Source: Candidatus Apopatosoma intestinale (lineage in GTDB: Bacteria; Bacillota; Clostridia; Oscillospirales; CAG-272). Taken from it: 5,961 nt of DNA. Positions 1-5,961 of the stretch are shown in pieces. The position numbers and the translations under genes are program-made. The stretch lies in assembly GCA_018064545.1 (NCBI GenBank), contig JAGHUY010000138.1, forward strand, positions 1 to 5,961, in the 5' to 3' direction. The notes beneath the pieces were generated by a model. The model worked only from the letters and a program-made list of their open reading frames with translations. It was not told where the DNA came from and did no database searches. Positions within the stretch are counted from its first letter, which is position 1. Each line of letters opens with the position of its first letter.

Positions 1-1482
1 GAGCGCCCCGGCGCGGTGTATCTGGCCTCCGTTCTGGCGACCCACGCCCAGAAGGGCCTGCCGGCTTTCGGCATCTACGGCCATGAGGTGCAGGACCGCG
101 ACCAGGTGACCGACATCCCCGAGGACGTCAGGGAAAAGCTGCTCCGCTTCGGCCGCGCCGCCATCGCCGCAGCCACCATGCGCGGAAAAAGCTATCTGCA
201 GATCGGTTCCCAGTGCATGGGCATCGGCGGTTCGATCATCGACCATGCTTTCATGGAAGAATATCTCGGTCTGCGCGTTGAATCCGTGGATGAGGTGGAA
301 ATCCTCCGCCGTATGGAAGAGGGCATCTACAACCACGAGGATTACGAAAAAGCACTGGCTTGGACGAAAGAACACTGCAAAGAGGGTCGCGACGACAACC
401 CCGAATCCGTAGAGTTTCTCGGTGAACAGCGCCGCATCAAATTCAACCGCGAAGAAAAAGACAAGCAGTGGGAATTTACCATCAAGATGTACTGCATCAT
501 CAAGGATTTGATGAAAGGCAACAATACTCTGCCCGCCGGATTTGAAGAAGAAATGGTCGGTCACAACGCCATTGCCGCCGGCTTCCAGGGTCAGCGTCAG
601 TGGACCGACCACTGGCCGAACTGCGACTATCCCGAAGCGGTTCTCAACTCCTCGTTCGACTTCACCGGCAAGAGAGAGCCGATGGTTCTCGCCACCGAGA
701 ACGACGTGCTCAACGGCATCGGTATGCTCTTTATGAAGTTGCTCACCGGCCGCGCTCAGATTTTCGCCGACGTCCGCACGTTCTGGTCTCCCGAAGCAAC
801 CAAGCGCGTCACGGGCTATGAATTCACCGGTCACGCCAAAGAAAACGGCGGTATCATCCATCTGCTCAACTCCGGTGCTGCCTGTCTCGACGCCTGCGGT
901 GAATGCACCGACGAAAAGGGCGAGAACGTGATGAAGCAGTGGTGGGATGTCACCGAAGAGGATATCAAGAAAATGACCGATGCTACCGTTTGGTGCGAAG
1001 CCGGCTTTGACAACTTCCGCGGCGGCGGCTTCTCTTCTCACTTCACCACAAGAGCCGAAATGCCCGTTACGATGATCCGTCTGAATCTCGTCAAGAATCT
1101 CGGTCCCGTTTTGCAGATCGCCGAGGGCTGGACGGTCAAGCTGCCCGACGGCGTTTCCGATACGCTGATGGAGCGTACCAACCCGACATGGCCTTGCACC
1201 TGGTTCACGCCTCGTTGCGACGGCAAGGAAGGCAGCCCGTTCAAGACCGCGTATGACGTCATGAACAACTGGGGTGCCAACCACGGCGCGATCTCCTACG
1301 GTCACATCGGTGCCGATCTGATCACGCTCTGCTCCATTCTCCGCATTCCGGTCGCCATGCACAACGTGCCCGAGGATAAGATCCTCCGTCCGACCGCATG
1401 GAATATGTTTGGTATGGATAAAGAGGGTCAGGATTATCGGGCCTGCGCCGCTTACGGTCCTATGTACAAAACAGTTAAATAA
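1..1482 (+). CDS. fucI: L-fucose isomerase, 5'-truncated by window edge
   Basis: This enzyme interconverts L-fucose and L-fuculose (and typically D-arabinose/D-ribulose), the first step of cytoplasmic fucose catabolism; it is a Mn2+-dependent hexamer in E. coli. The frame is open from base 1 (reads [12 protein letters not shown]) and ends at TAA 1480-1482, giving 493 residues. Compared from memory with E. coli FucI (591 aa), about 100 N-terminal residues are missing, so the GTG at 16 is an internal valine and not a start. The metal ligands equivalent to E. coli Glu337, Asp361 and His528 are visible: Glu at 697-699 (ATEND), Asp at 769-771 (FADVRT) and His at 1282-1284 (WGANHG). The Glu-to-Asp spacing of 24 is identical to E. 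coli. Other family blocks are [26 protein letters not shown] and the C-terminal GQDYRAC. Nothing looks broken. Fuculose kinase, aldolase or transporter genes may lie upstream, outside the window. Two terminators follow directly. Confidence -1.
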   Translation, partial: ERPGAVYLASVLATHAQKGLPAFGIYGHEVQDRDQVTDIPEDVREKLLRFGRAAIAAATMRGKSYLQIGSQCMGIGGSIIDHAFMEEYLGLRVESVDEVEILRRMEEGIYNHEDYEKALAWTKEHCKEGRDDNPESVEFLGEQRRIKFNREEKDKQWEFTIKMYCIIKDLMKGNNTLPAGFEEEMVGHNAIAAGFQGQRQWTDHWPNCDYPEAVLNSSFDFTGKREPMVLATENDVLNGIGMLFMKLLTGRAQIFADVRTFWSPEATKRVTGYEFTGHAKENGGIIHLLNSGAACLDACGECTDEKGENVMKQWWDVTEEDIKKMTDATVWCEAGFDNFRGGGFSSHFTTRAEMPVTMIRLNLVKNLGPVLQIAEGWTVKLPDGVSDTLMERTNPTWPCTWFTPRCDGKEGSPFKTAYDVMNNWGANHGAISYGHIGADLITLCSILRIPVAMHNVPEDKILRPTAWNMFGMDKEGQDYRACAAYGPMYKTVK

Positions 1483-1483
1483 A

Positions 1484-1510
1484 TCGGTCGGCTAAAAAAG
1501 TGCAGACCGA
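1484..1510 (+). repeat. short inverted repeat just after fucI stop
   Basis: TCGGTC at 1484-1489 is perfectly complementary to GACCGA at 1505-1510, with a 15-base loop. It begins one base after the fucI stop codon. The stem is short and the loop large, and only an A-tract follows, so it is not a terminator alone. It may help protect the 3' end of the fucI mRNA, or be chance. Confidence -1.
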
Positions 1511-1532
1511 AAAACGGAATAAAAAAGAGATA

Positions 1533-1557
1533 GGGGTTGCTTTGGCAACCCCTTTTT
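1533..1557 (+). terminator. Rho-independent terminator of fucI
   Basis: GGGGTTGC (1533-1540) and GCAACCCC (1545-1552) form a perfect 8-bp GC-rich stem with a TTTG tetraloop, followed at once by TTTTT (1553-1557). It lies about 50 bases after the fucI stop. Read on the minus strand, the same stem is followed by TATCTC and then six T, so it may also stop transcripts of the convergent peptidase gene. Confidence -1.
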
Positions 1558-1566
1558 CATCGGTAG

Positions 1567-1592
1567 GAACCCCTTGCGGGGTTCGTTTTATT
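1567..1592 (+). terminator. second tandem terminator hairpin
   Basis: GAACCCC (1567-1573) and GGGGTTC (1578-1584) form a 7-bp stem with a TTGC loop, followed by G and the T-rich tail TTTTATT. It begins 14 bases after the first stem-loop ends and would act as a backup terminator. The minus-strand reading has no T-tract after the stem, so this one appears plus-strand specific. Its arms can also pair with those of the first hairpin (GGGGTT with AACCCC). Confidence -1.
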
Positions 1593-1604
1593 CTATTCCG
1601 TTTT

Positions 1605-1703
1605 CCTCTCGTCGATTTCGCCCTCTCGCAGTACCCATGTACAGTTTCGGAGCGAAATCGGCGATTCTGCGCATTTTTCGCTCGACCGAGGGGGCTTTAT
1701 GTT
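1605..1703. other. non-coding convergent spacer with long-stem hairpin
   Basis: I find no credible gene here. GAGCGAAA (1650-1657) pairs perfectly with TTTCGCTC (1676-1683) around an 18-base loop, and the stem can be lengthened by TCGG (1647-1650) or CCGA (1686-1689) with rearrangement. CGATTTCG (1613-1620) is complementary to CGAAATCG (1653-1660), giving a competing pairing. A small GTAC-CCAT-GTAC stem lies at 1631-1642. None is followed by a clear T-tract on either strand, so I do not call a terminator. This is the immediate 3' untranslated region of the minus-strand peptidase gene. Confidence -1.
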
Positions 1704-2960
1704 TTATTTCTTTTTCAGCAAGTACTTGTCGATCTTATCGACCATATTATCCGGCATCTTCTTCGGGATCGGGAAGAAGCAGGCGTTGACGACACGGTCG
1801 GAGAACTCACGGACGAAGTTCGTGGTGTATTCCAGACTCTCGCCGCTGAGAATGTCGATCACGTCGTGGCGGCAATGGATCAGCGAAGAGCCCTGAGCCG
1901 CACGGCGCATGAAGTTGACGCCCGGAATGCCCTTGTCGGCAAACGGGATGGAGTCGGACGAATAGGTGTTCTGTTCGACCGACATGGAGTGGCCGAGTTC
2001 CTTATAGAGGAACGAAATGGCATGACAGAGGGACTCTTCCCCGGTAATGACCGCGGCATCCTTGCCGAGGATCGGGCCGGCCATGTCGATGTTGATACAC
2101 AGACGAATGGCATCCAACTCGGCCTCGTGCTTTGTCACATAATCCTTACTGCCGAGCAGTCCTCTCTCCTCGGAGCCGCACCAAATGAAACGGACGGTAC
2201 GTTTGGGCGGATTCTCGGTATAGTGGCGAAGCATTTCGAGAAGCATGACACTGCCGGAACCGTTATCAAAATAACCCTCGGAATATTCCACGGAATCGTA
2301 GTGAGCGGTGTACACGATCACCTCATCCGGAAATTCGCTTCCCTTCACTTCACAAATCACGTTCTGCGATTCTGCCTCACCCTCGGTCTGTTCGAGCGTG
2401 ATTCTCGCGCGAGTCGGATGGCGCGGGATCAGCTTGAGCGCATCCTTCATCTTGATGACAACGCCGGGCATCTTGCCGTATTCCAGATGCTTTGCGCGAA
2501 GCATACGCTGATCCATGTCGGTATCTTCATCCCGGTCAAGGAACGTACCGCAGGTGCAGACGAAGCCGACGGGGCCCGCTTTGCAGAGTTTTTCAAAGTT
2601 GGCATAGCCGATACCGCCGGTGAAAAACACGATCTTGCCGCGGATTTTCGCGAGGTCGATCTCGTCAAACCCCTCCATATAGACCATCTCGGCCTCCAAC
2701 CCCTCGGGGGCGGTGTTGCCGGAAAAGCCGTAACCCGTCGCCTCAATCGTCTCGGCAAACGGAGCCGTGATTTCAAATTTTACTTTTTTGATCTCGTAAT
2801 GCGGAGCCATAAAAGGCTCGATCGTCGCGTCACACCCCGTGATGCTCTTCACCTCATCGGCGATGATAGCGGCACCCTTCTTTTCCCCCTCATAGGTGGA
2901 AAGACGGACAAAGCCGAGTTTTTTCAGCATAAGAAACATTCTGTCTCCGGAAATAGCCAT
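1704..2960 (-). CDS. M28-family zinc aminopeptidase, apparently cytoplasmic
   Basis: This 418-residue protein is a predicted two-zinc metallopeptidase of family M28 that removes N-terminal residues from peptides. The M28 ligands appear in order: His220 and Asp222 (TAHYDSV), Asp232 (FDNGSGS), Glu264-Glu265 (GSEERGLLGS; catalytic base plus ligand), Asp292 (NIDMAG) and His362 (SLIHCRHD). The segment at about residues 85-200, between the N-terminal part and the catalytic core, looks like the PA-type insert found in many M28 enzymes. The N-terminus (MAISGDRMFLMLKKLG) lacks a secretion signal and no membrane helix is evident, unlike many secreted M28 enzymes. The ATG start is fixed by AAGGAGGA at 2969-2976 (minus strand), 8 bases upstream, and by a promoter just beyond. 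It is transcribed alone, convergent with fucI and divergent from the deacetylase operon. The peptidase class is strongly supported; the substrate is unknown. Confidence -1.
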   Translation of the reverse strand: MAISGDRMFLMLKKLGFVRLSTYEGEKKGAAIIADEVKSITGCDATIEPFMAPHYEIKKVKFEITAPFAETIEATGYGFSGNTAPEGLEAEMVYMEGFDEIDLAKIRGKIVFFTGGIGYANFEKLCKAGPVGFVCTCGTFLDRDEDTDMDQRMLRAKHLEYGKMPGVVIKMKDALKLIPRHPTRARITLEQTEGEAESQNVICEVKGSEFPDEVIVYTAHYDSVEYSEGYFDNGSGSVMLLEMLRHYTENPPKRTVRFIWCGSEERGLLGSKDYVTKHEAELDAIRLCINIDMAGPILGKDAAVITGEESLCHAISFLYKELGHSMSVEQNTYSSDSIPFADKGIPGVNFMRRAAQGSSLIHCRHDVIDILSGESLEYTTNFVREFSDRVVNACFFPIPKKMPDNMVDKIDKYLLKKK

Positions 2961-2968
2961 AAGTACAG

Positions 2969-2976
2969 TCCTCCTT
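2969..2976 (-). promoter_or_regulatory. strong ribosome binding site of the M28 peptidase gene
   Basis: On the minus strand this reads AAGGAGGA, a near-perfect match to the anti-Shine-Dalgarno complement, with 8 bases to the ATG. It decides the start at 2960. Confidence -1.
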
Positions 2977-2992
2977 GTTTGAACTTGGTTTC

Positions 2993-3021
2993 ATTGTAGC
3001 CCCTTTTCCCCGCAAAGTCAA
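2993..3021 (-). promoter_or_regulatory. sigma-A-type promoter of the M28 peptidase gene
   Basis: On the minus strand, TTGACT (3021-3016) and TACAAT (2998-2993) are separated by exactly 17 bases. Each box differs from consensus at one position. Transcription would start near 2986, leaving a short leader of about 25 bases that contains the ribosome binding site. Confidence -1.
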
Positions 3022-3050
3022 GAGAACGTGCGAAAATGCGGCGTTTTTTC

Positions 3051-3079
3051 TTGCTTTTTCTCTCTTCCCGTGATATACT
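3051..3079 (+). promoter_or_regulatory. sigma-A-type promoter of the deacetylase-ylmH-rlmA operon
   Basis: TTGCTT (3051-3056) and TATACT (3074-3079) are separated by exactly 17 bases. The -10 preceded by TGA is close to consensus and the -35 is weaker. Transcription would start near 3086, about 30 bases before the ATG. The promoter is back-to-back with the peptidase promoter: the two -35 boxes are 29 bases apart (3022-3050), so one bound regulator could influence both. Confidence -1.
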
Positions 3080-3117
3080 GAAAATACCACTTCGAGGAAG
3101 AAAAGAGGTCTTTTTTC

Positions 3118-3927
3118 ATGATTCGCACCAATCGCTATCCGGACGGCAAATCCTATGCCGTCACGATGAGCTATGACGACGGTCTGCTCGCTGACCGCAA
3201 GCTGATCGAAATCTTTAATACTTACGGCATCAAAGGGACGTTTCATCTGATTTCGGGGAGAATCGGCAAAAATCCGGCTTATATCACATGGGACGAGCTT
3301 CCGACGCTCTACGCGGGACACGAGGTCGCCTGTCACAGCGTGGAACACCCGCACTTAGAGCAGATGCCGGCCAATGCGCAGTATGAACAGCTCATCGAGG
3401 ACAGAAAGGCATTGGAGGCCGCCACCGGCAAGCTGGTACGCGGTTTTTCGTTCCCGTTCGGCACATGGAGCGCGGCGACACTGGACGCCATGAAGACGGC
3501 GGGACTCGAATACGGACGCACCACCAACAACACGAATAACTTCCTGTTCCCCGAAAACTTTCTTTTGTGGCACCCGACCTGCCACCATAAGGACTGCGAA
3601 CGTCATGTGGATCAGATGATCTATAATATTGAAAAAGCCCCGTGGCGCGCCGGCGGCATGCTGTACGTCTGGGGACACAGTTATGAGTTCAATAACGATA
3701 ACAACTGGGATTTGATCGAAAGAGTCTGCGGGAAGCTGGCAAATTACAAGGATTCCATTTGGTTTGCCACCAACGTGGAGATCATGGACTATAAGAAAGC
3801 CGTGGAACAGCTGAAGGTGTCGGCAGACGGCAAAAAACTCTACAATCCCACCGCCACCGATATATGGGTCGACGTCGATGACGCCCCCGTCAAGGTACCC
3901 GCCGGGGAGACGGTCGTTCTGGCATGA
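3118..3927 (+). CDS. polysaccharide deacetylase (NodB/CE4-like), no signal peptide
   Basis: This 269-residue protein has the NodB-homology fold of carbohydrate esterase family 4, metal-dependent enzymes that remove acetyl groups from N-acetylated sugars. Motif 1 is SYDDG with Asp20 and metal ligand Asp21; motif 2 is HSVEH, giving ligands His73 and His77; motif 3 is GFSFPFG (residues 109-115), with Phe and Pro in place of the usual Arg-x-Pro-Tyr; WGHSYE with His187 fits the late catalytic-histidine motif. Residues from about 235 form a short beta-rich tail after the barrel. There is no signal peptide or membrane anchor, so unlike classical peptidoglycan deacetylases it should act in the cytoplasm. 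Start: ATG at 3118 with AGAGGT at 3104-3109 upstream. It is the first gene of the operon, and its TGA overlaps the next ATG by four bases. The fold is well supported; the true substrate is unknown. Confidence -1.
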   Translation: MIRTNRYPDGKSYAVTMSYDDGLLADRKLIEIFNTYGIKGTFHLISGRIGKNPAYITWDELPTLYAGHEVACHSVEHPHLEQMPANAQYEQLIEDRKALEAATGKLVRGFSFPFGTWSAATLDAMKTAGLEYGRTTNNTNNFLFPENFLLWHPTCHHKDCERHVDQMIYNIEKAPWRAGGMLYVWGHSYEFNNDNNWDLIERVCGKLANYKDSIWFATNVEIMDYKKAVEQLKVSADGKKLYNPTATDIWVDVDDAPVKVPAGETVVLA

Positions 3928-4688
3928 ACGATACCGATCTTCTCTATGCTCGGTTGTCCGATAAAAGAGCCGAATGTCTGCGCACCTACGCGGCCACGTT
4001 CACCTCTTTTTTAGATCTGCCGTCGTGTGCGCTTGCCGCGTCGTTTGCGAAGAGAGAGCACACCGATATGGTTCTGTACGGCGGCTATCCCGATGCCGAA
4101 CGAAAACTGTGCGTGTTTCTGCCCGATTACGCCGCGACCGTCGAGGACTGTTTTGCCCCGGATGACCTGCCGCTCTGCGTTTTTCGCGCCACCGCGAAAG
4201 ACCCGGATAAGATGCTGTCTCATCGGGACTATCTCGGTTCTTTGATGGCCCTCGGCATCAAGCGGGAGACCGTCGGCGACATTCTGGTCTATGAGGGCGG
4301 AGCCGATCTGATCGTGCTTTCTTCGGTTGCCGGCTTTCTTATACAGCAGTATAACACGGTCGGCCGCACACCCATCCGCTCCGAGATCGTGCCGATCTCC
4401 GAACTGCGGATTCCCGATGTCCGGACAGAAGAGATTCGCGATACCGTCGCTTCCCCGCGACTGGATAACATGATCTCCGCCGCGTTCCGGCTCTCCCGCT
4501 CCGCGGCCGGTGAGGCCATTTCCGCCGGCATTGTATTTGTAAACGATGAGCCGATCACCAAACCCGACGCGTCCGTTGCGGAGGGGAGTAAACTCGTCCT
4601 ACGCGGAAAAGGCAAAGTGACCGTCAAATCGTTTGCCGGAGAAAGCCGGAGCGGACGGCTCGTCGTTCTGTTCACCAAATACCTGTGA
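3924..4688 (+). CDS. ylmH: YlmH-like S4-domain RNA-binding protein
   Basis: This 254-residue protein matches the YlmH family in length and layout. The middle carries the family signature LSHRDYLGSLMALGIKR (residues 98-114) followed by VGDILV. The C-terminal S4 RNA-binding domain (about 179-240) begins at PRLDNMISAAFRLSRS and continues through AGIVFVND. From published work as I recall it, B. subtilis YlmH binds the 50S subunit and can support the ribosome-associated quality-control pathway; the family has also been linked to cell division because ylmH usually lies in the ylmDEFGH-divIVA cluster. Here it is not in that cluster but between a deacetylase gene and rlmA. The ATG overlaps the preceding TGA (ATGA, 3924-3927), which suggests translational coupling; the only upstream purine run, GGGGAGA at 3904-3910, is 13 bases away. 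No frameshift or missing segment is visible. Family assignment is confident; the role in this organism is inferred. Confidence -1.
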   Translation: MNDTDLLYARLSDKRAECLRTYAATFTSFLDLPSCALAASFAKREHTDMVLYGGYPDAERKLCVFLPDYAATVEDCFAPDDLPLCVFRATAKDPDKMLSHRDYLGSLMALGIKRETVGDILVYEGGADLIVLSSVAGFLIQQYNTVGRTPIRSEIVPISELRIPDVRTEEIRDTVASPRLDNMISAAFRLSRSAAGEAISAGIVFVNDEPITKPDASVAEGSKLVLRGKGKVTVKSFAGESRSGRLVVLFTKYL

Positions 4689-4691
4689 TGC

Positions 4692-4696
4692 GAGGA
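4692..4696 (+). promoter_or_regulatory. ribosome binding site that sets the rlmA start
   Basis: GAGGA lies 5 bases before the ATG at 4702 and directly after the ylmH stop. It supports 4702 over the in-frame upstream ATG at 4633, which lies inside ylmH. Confidence -1.
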
Positions 4697-4701
4697 AATC
4701 T

Positions 4702-5529
4702 ATGAAATCCGATTTTTCCTGTCCCGTCTGCGGGAAGCCGCTTGCCCGAAACGAAAAAACGCTGTCCTGCGAAAACGGCCACACATACGATCTTGCGCGC
4801 AAAGGCTACGTCAATCTTCTCCTGTCTCAGCAGTCCAAAGACAAACGGCACGGAGACGATACGATCATGATCGCCGCCCGCCGTGATTTCTTAGACAGCG
4901 GAGCCTATGCCCCTCTGCGGGAAAAGACGGCGGAAACCGTTCTTTCCCGCGCCAAGGACGGCGACGTTCTTCTGGACGTCGGATGCGGCGAATGTTACTA
5001 TACCGAAGCGATCCTCCGGCGAGCAGACGAAACGGGACTCTCCCTTTCGGCCTTGGGCATCGACATTTCCAAAGAGGCTCTTGCCTATGCGCACAAAAGA
5101 ACGGCGGATGTGAAACTGGCGGTCGCCAGCATCTTTTCTCTGCCTGTGGCGGATGAAAGCGTGGATCTTCTTCTCAATATGTTCGCCCCGTATGCCCCGG
5201 CGGAATTTGCCCGCGTTTTGACATCCGGTGGGTATCTCATCCGCACGTTTCCCCGGGAAAAGCATCTGTGGGAACTGAAACAGGCGGTTTACGATACCCC
5301 CTATGAAAACGAGATTGAAACGGTGGAACTCTCCGGATTCGATCTCATCCGGGAGGAGCGGATCACCTATCCGCTTGCGCTGACAAGTCCCGAACAGATC
5401 GGGGCACTGTTCCGCATGACTCCCTATTATTACAAAACCAGTAAAGAGGGGCAGGCTCGTGCCGCCGCGCTCGAACAACTGACGGTCACGGCGGATTTTG
5501 CTCTGATCACCTATCGAAAAAAAGCATAG
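4702..5529 (+). CDS. rlmA: 23S rRNA (guanine-N1)-methyltransferase RlmA
   Basis: This 275-residue enzyme uses S-adenosylmethionine to methylate N1 of a guanine in 23S rRNA helix 35 near the peptide exit tunnel. Known relatives modify G745 (E. coli RlmA) or G748 (Gram-positive RlmA-II/TlrB type); the second is more likely here by taxonomy. The N-terminal zinc finger is intact with Cys7, Cys10, Cys23 and His27, the same spacing as E. coli Cys5, Cys8, Cys21 and His25. It is followed by the family blocks ARKGYVNLL and ARRDFLDSGAY. The SAM-binding motif is LLDVGCGE (residues 90-97) with Asp121 in GIDIS as the ribose-binding acid. Residue 98 is Cys where E. coli has Gly (GCGEGYYT), a mild oddity. 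FAPYAPAEFARVL and MTPYYYKT match the later family motifs. The gene follows ylmH by 13 bases in the same operon. I see no terminator after it, so read-through into the next gene is possible. Confidence -1.
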   Translation: MKSDFSCPVCGKPLARNEKTLSCENGHTYDLARKGYVNLLLSQQSKDKRHGDDTIMIAARRDFLDSGAYAPLREKTAETVLSRAKDGDVLLDVGCGECYYTEAILRRADETGLSLSALGIDISKEALAYAHKRTADVKLAVASIFSLPVADESVDLLLNMFAPYAPAEFARVLTSGGYLIRTFPREKHLWELKQAVYDTPYENEIETVELSGFDLIREERITYPLALTSPEQIGALFRMTPYYYKTSKEGQARAAALEQLTVTADFALITYRKKA

Positions 5530-5538
5530 ATTCTTCCA

Positions 5539-5567
5539 TTGACTTTTTCTTATACAGTTGTTATAAT
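5539..5567 (+). promoter_or_regulatory. near-perfect sigma-A-type promoter of the last gene
   Basis: TTGACT (5539-5544) and TATAAT (5562-5567) are separated by exactly 17 bases. The -10 is full consensus and the -35 differs at one base. It starts 9 bases after the rlmA stop. Transcription would begin near 5574, giving a leader of about 40 bases rich in A. Confidence -1.
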
Positions 5568-5614
5568 ATTTTTACTAAGGATAGAAAAACAAAAAACGCG
5601 CAGAGAATGGGGGG

Positions 5615-5961
5615 GTGAGCGCAACGGAGCATTCCAATGATTTCCGTCATAGCAAGCGGGAAAAATCGTTTTCCGCCAAATTTTTGCGGCTTTTCATTCT
5701 CGTCATCGTGAGCGTTGCCGTCGTCTGTCTGCTGAAAGAAAGCATTTCCGTCCCGGCGGAACAAGCCTCTTCTTCCCTTTTCACCGTGTCCGGAAGCACC
5801 GCTTCCCCGGCTTCATCCTCTCCGACGGAGACGACGGATTCCTCGGTTCCCGTTATTCCAGCTTATCTCGACCACGTTCCCACTTTTTCCGAAATGGAAT
5901 CGGACATCACCAATCTTTTCCTCGATATCAACCCCTATTCCCGTGAGGGAGAACTGCGCGA
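5615..5961 (+). CDS. membrane-anchored protein, probable start of a peptidoglycan amidase, cut by window edge
   Basis: The frame runs open from GTG 5615 to the end of the window (115 codons seen). A basic N-terminus (RHSKREK) precedes one hydrophobic helix at residues 23-40 (FLRLFILVIVSVAVVCLL), so the product is either anchored with the bulk outside the cell or exported. Residues about 47-80 are a Ser/Thr/Pro-rich linker (SGSTASPASSSP). The last part, ending DINPYSREGELR, resembles the segment just before the catalytic domain of clostridial N-acetylmuramoyl-L-alanine amidases (amidase_2 type), where NPYSR leads into a Zn-binding IVIHY strand. That domain itself is outside the window, so the function is an inference. 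The start is uncertain: GTG 5615 overlaps a seven-G run (5609-5615), and an ATG at 5607 is out of frame and hits TGA after two Gly codons. It has its own strong promoter. Confidence -1.
   Translation, partial: MSATEHSNDFRHSKREKSFSAKFLRLFILVIVSVAVVCLLKESISVPAEQASSSLFTVSGSTASPASSSPTETTDSSVPVIPAYLDHVPTFSEMESDITNLFLDINPYSREGELR

Larger units (their letters stand above)
1511..1604. repeat. 11-bp inverted repeat enclosing two terminator hairpins
   Basis: AAAACGGAATA at 1511-1521 is exactly complementary to TATTCCGTTTT at 1594-1604. The two hairpins at 1533-1552 and 1567-1584 lie wholly between these arms, so RNA from either strand could fold into a three-way junction: one outer stem with two inner stem-loops. 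The complementarity is read directly from the sequence; formation of the structure is inferred. Its position between two convergent genes fits a bidirectional transcription end. Confidence -1.

Noticed and set aside
16..18. GTG as the start codon of the fucose isomerase gene.
   Set aside because: The frame is open to base 1, and the residues before it (ERPGA) continue the family alignment, so the gene begins upstream of the window.
1500..2999. A 499-codon open frame on the plus strand, antisense to the M28 peptidase gene.
   Set aside because: The minus strand has all M28 motifs, a strong ribosome binding site and a promoter. The plus frame has no recognisable domain, no ribosome binding site at its start and runs through the terminator hairpins; it is open because of codon bias on the opposite strand.
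2890..3354. A 154-codon minus-strand open frame across the divergent promoter region.
   Set aside because: It overlaps both the start of the deacetylase gene and the start of the peptidase gene, covers both promoters, and shows no recognisable domain.
4633..4701. A 23-residue N-terminal extension of RlmA starting at ATG 4633.
   Set aside because: It would overlap ylmH by over 50 bases, has no family similarity, and the ribosome binding site and zinc-finger spacing both point to ATG 4702.
4891..5478. A 195-codon minus-strand open frame opposite rlmA.
   Set aside because: It is the complement of a clear RlmA coding sequence and has no recognisable domain or start signal.
5530..5614. Possible terminator or riboswitch between rlmA and the last gene.
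   Set aside because: I find no GC-rich hairpin with a T-tract. The space is taken up by a consensus promoter and an A-rich leader too short for a known riboswitch.
1..5961. CRISPR array, transposase, phage, toxin-antitoxin, tRNA or rRNA genes.
   Set aside because: No regularly spaced repeats, mobile-element proteins, terminal inverted repeats with target duplications or structural RNA signatures were seen.

Overview
The window looks like a chromosomal piece of a moderately GC-rich Gram-positive member of the Clostridia, probably gut-associated (Oscillospirales-like). This is inferred from the YlmH and RlmA protein types, strong AGGAGG-type ribosome binding sites, near-consensus sigma-A promoters with 17-bp spacers, and an L-fucose isomerase, which suits growth on host glycans. 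No species can be named from the sequence alone.

Layout: (1) Bases 1-1482 (+) are the C-terminal five-sixths of L-fucose isomerase, cut by the left edge. (2) Bases 1483-1703 are a convergent intergenic stretch with two tandem terminator hairpins inside a longer 11-bp inverted repeat, followed by another long-stem hairpin. (3) Bases 1704-2960 (-) are an M28-family zinc aminopeptidase without a signal peptide. (4) Bases 2961-3117 are a divergent promoter region with one good promoter facing each way. (5) Bases 3118-5529 (+) are a compact three-gene operon: a NodB/CE4-type deacetylase without a signal peptide, a YlmH-like S4 RNA-binding protein (start overlaps the previous stop as ATGA), and the 23S rRNA guanine-N1 methyltransferase RlmA. 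(6) From 5539, a textbook promoter drives a new gene, cut by the right edge. It encodes a membrane-anchored protein with a Ser/Thr-rich linker and what looks like the beginning of a peptidoglycan amidase domain. Its start codon lies directly on a run of seven G.

How the genes relate: fucI belongs to fucose catabolism and is insulated from the rest by terminators. The ylmH and rlmA products both act on the large ribosomal subunit, so the operon has a translation-related core with a deacetylase gene leading it. The peptidase is transcribed divergently and need not be functionally linked. I see no mobile element, CRISPR array, tRNA, rRNA or defence-type system. Most of the window is ordinary housekeeping and metabolic sequence. 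The points most worth checking are the nested hairpin structure after fucI, the G-tract at the start of the last gene, and the unusual location of ylmH.
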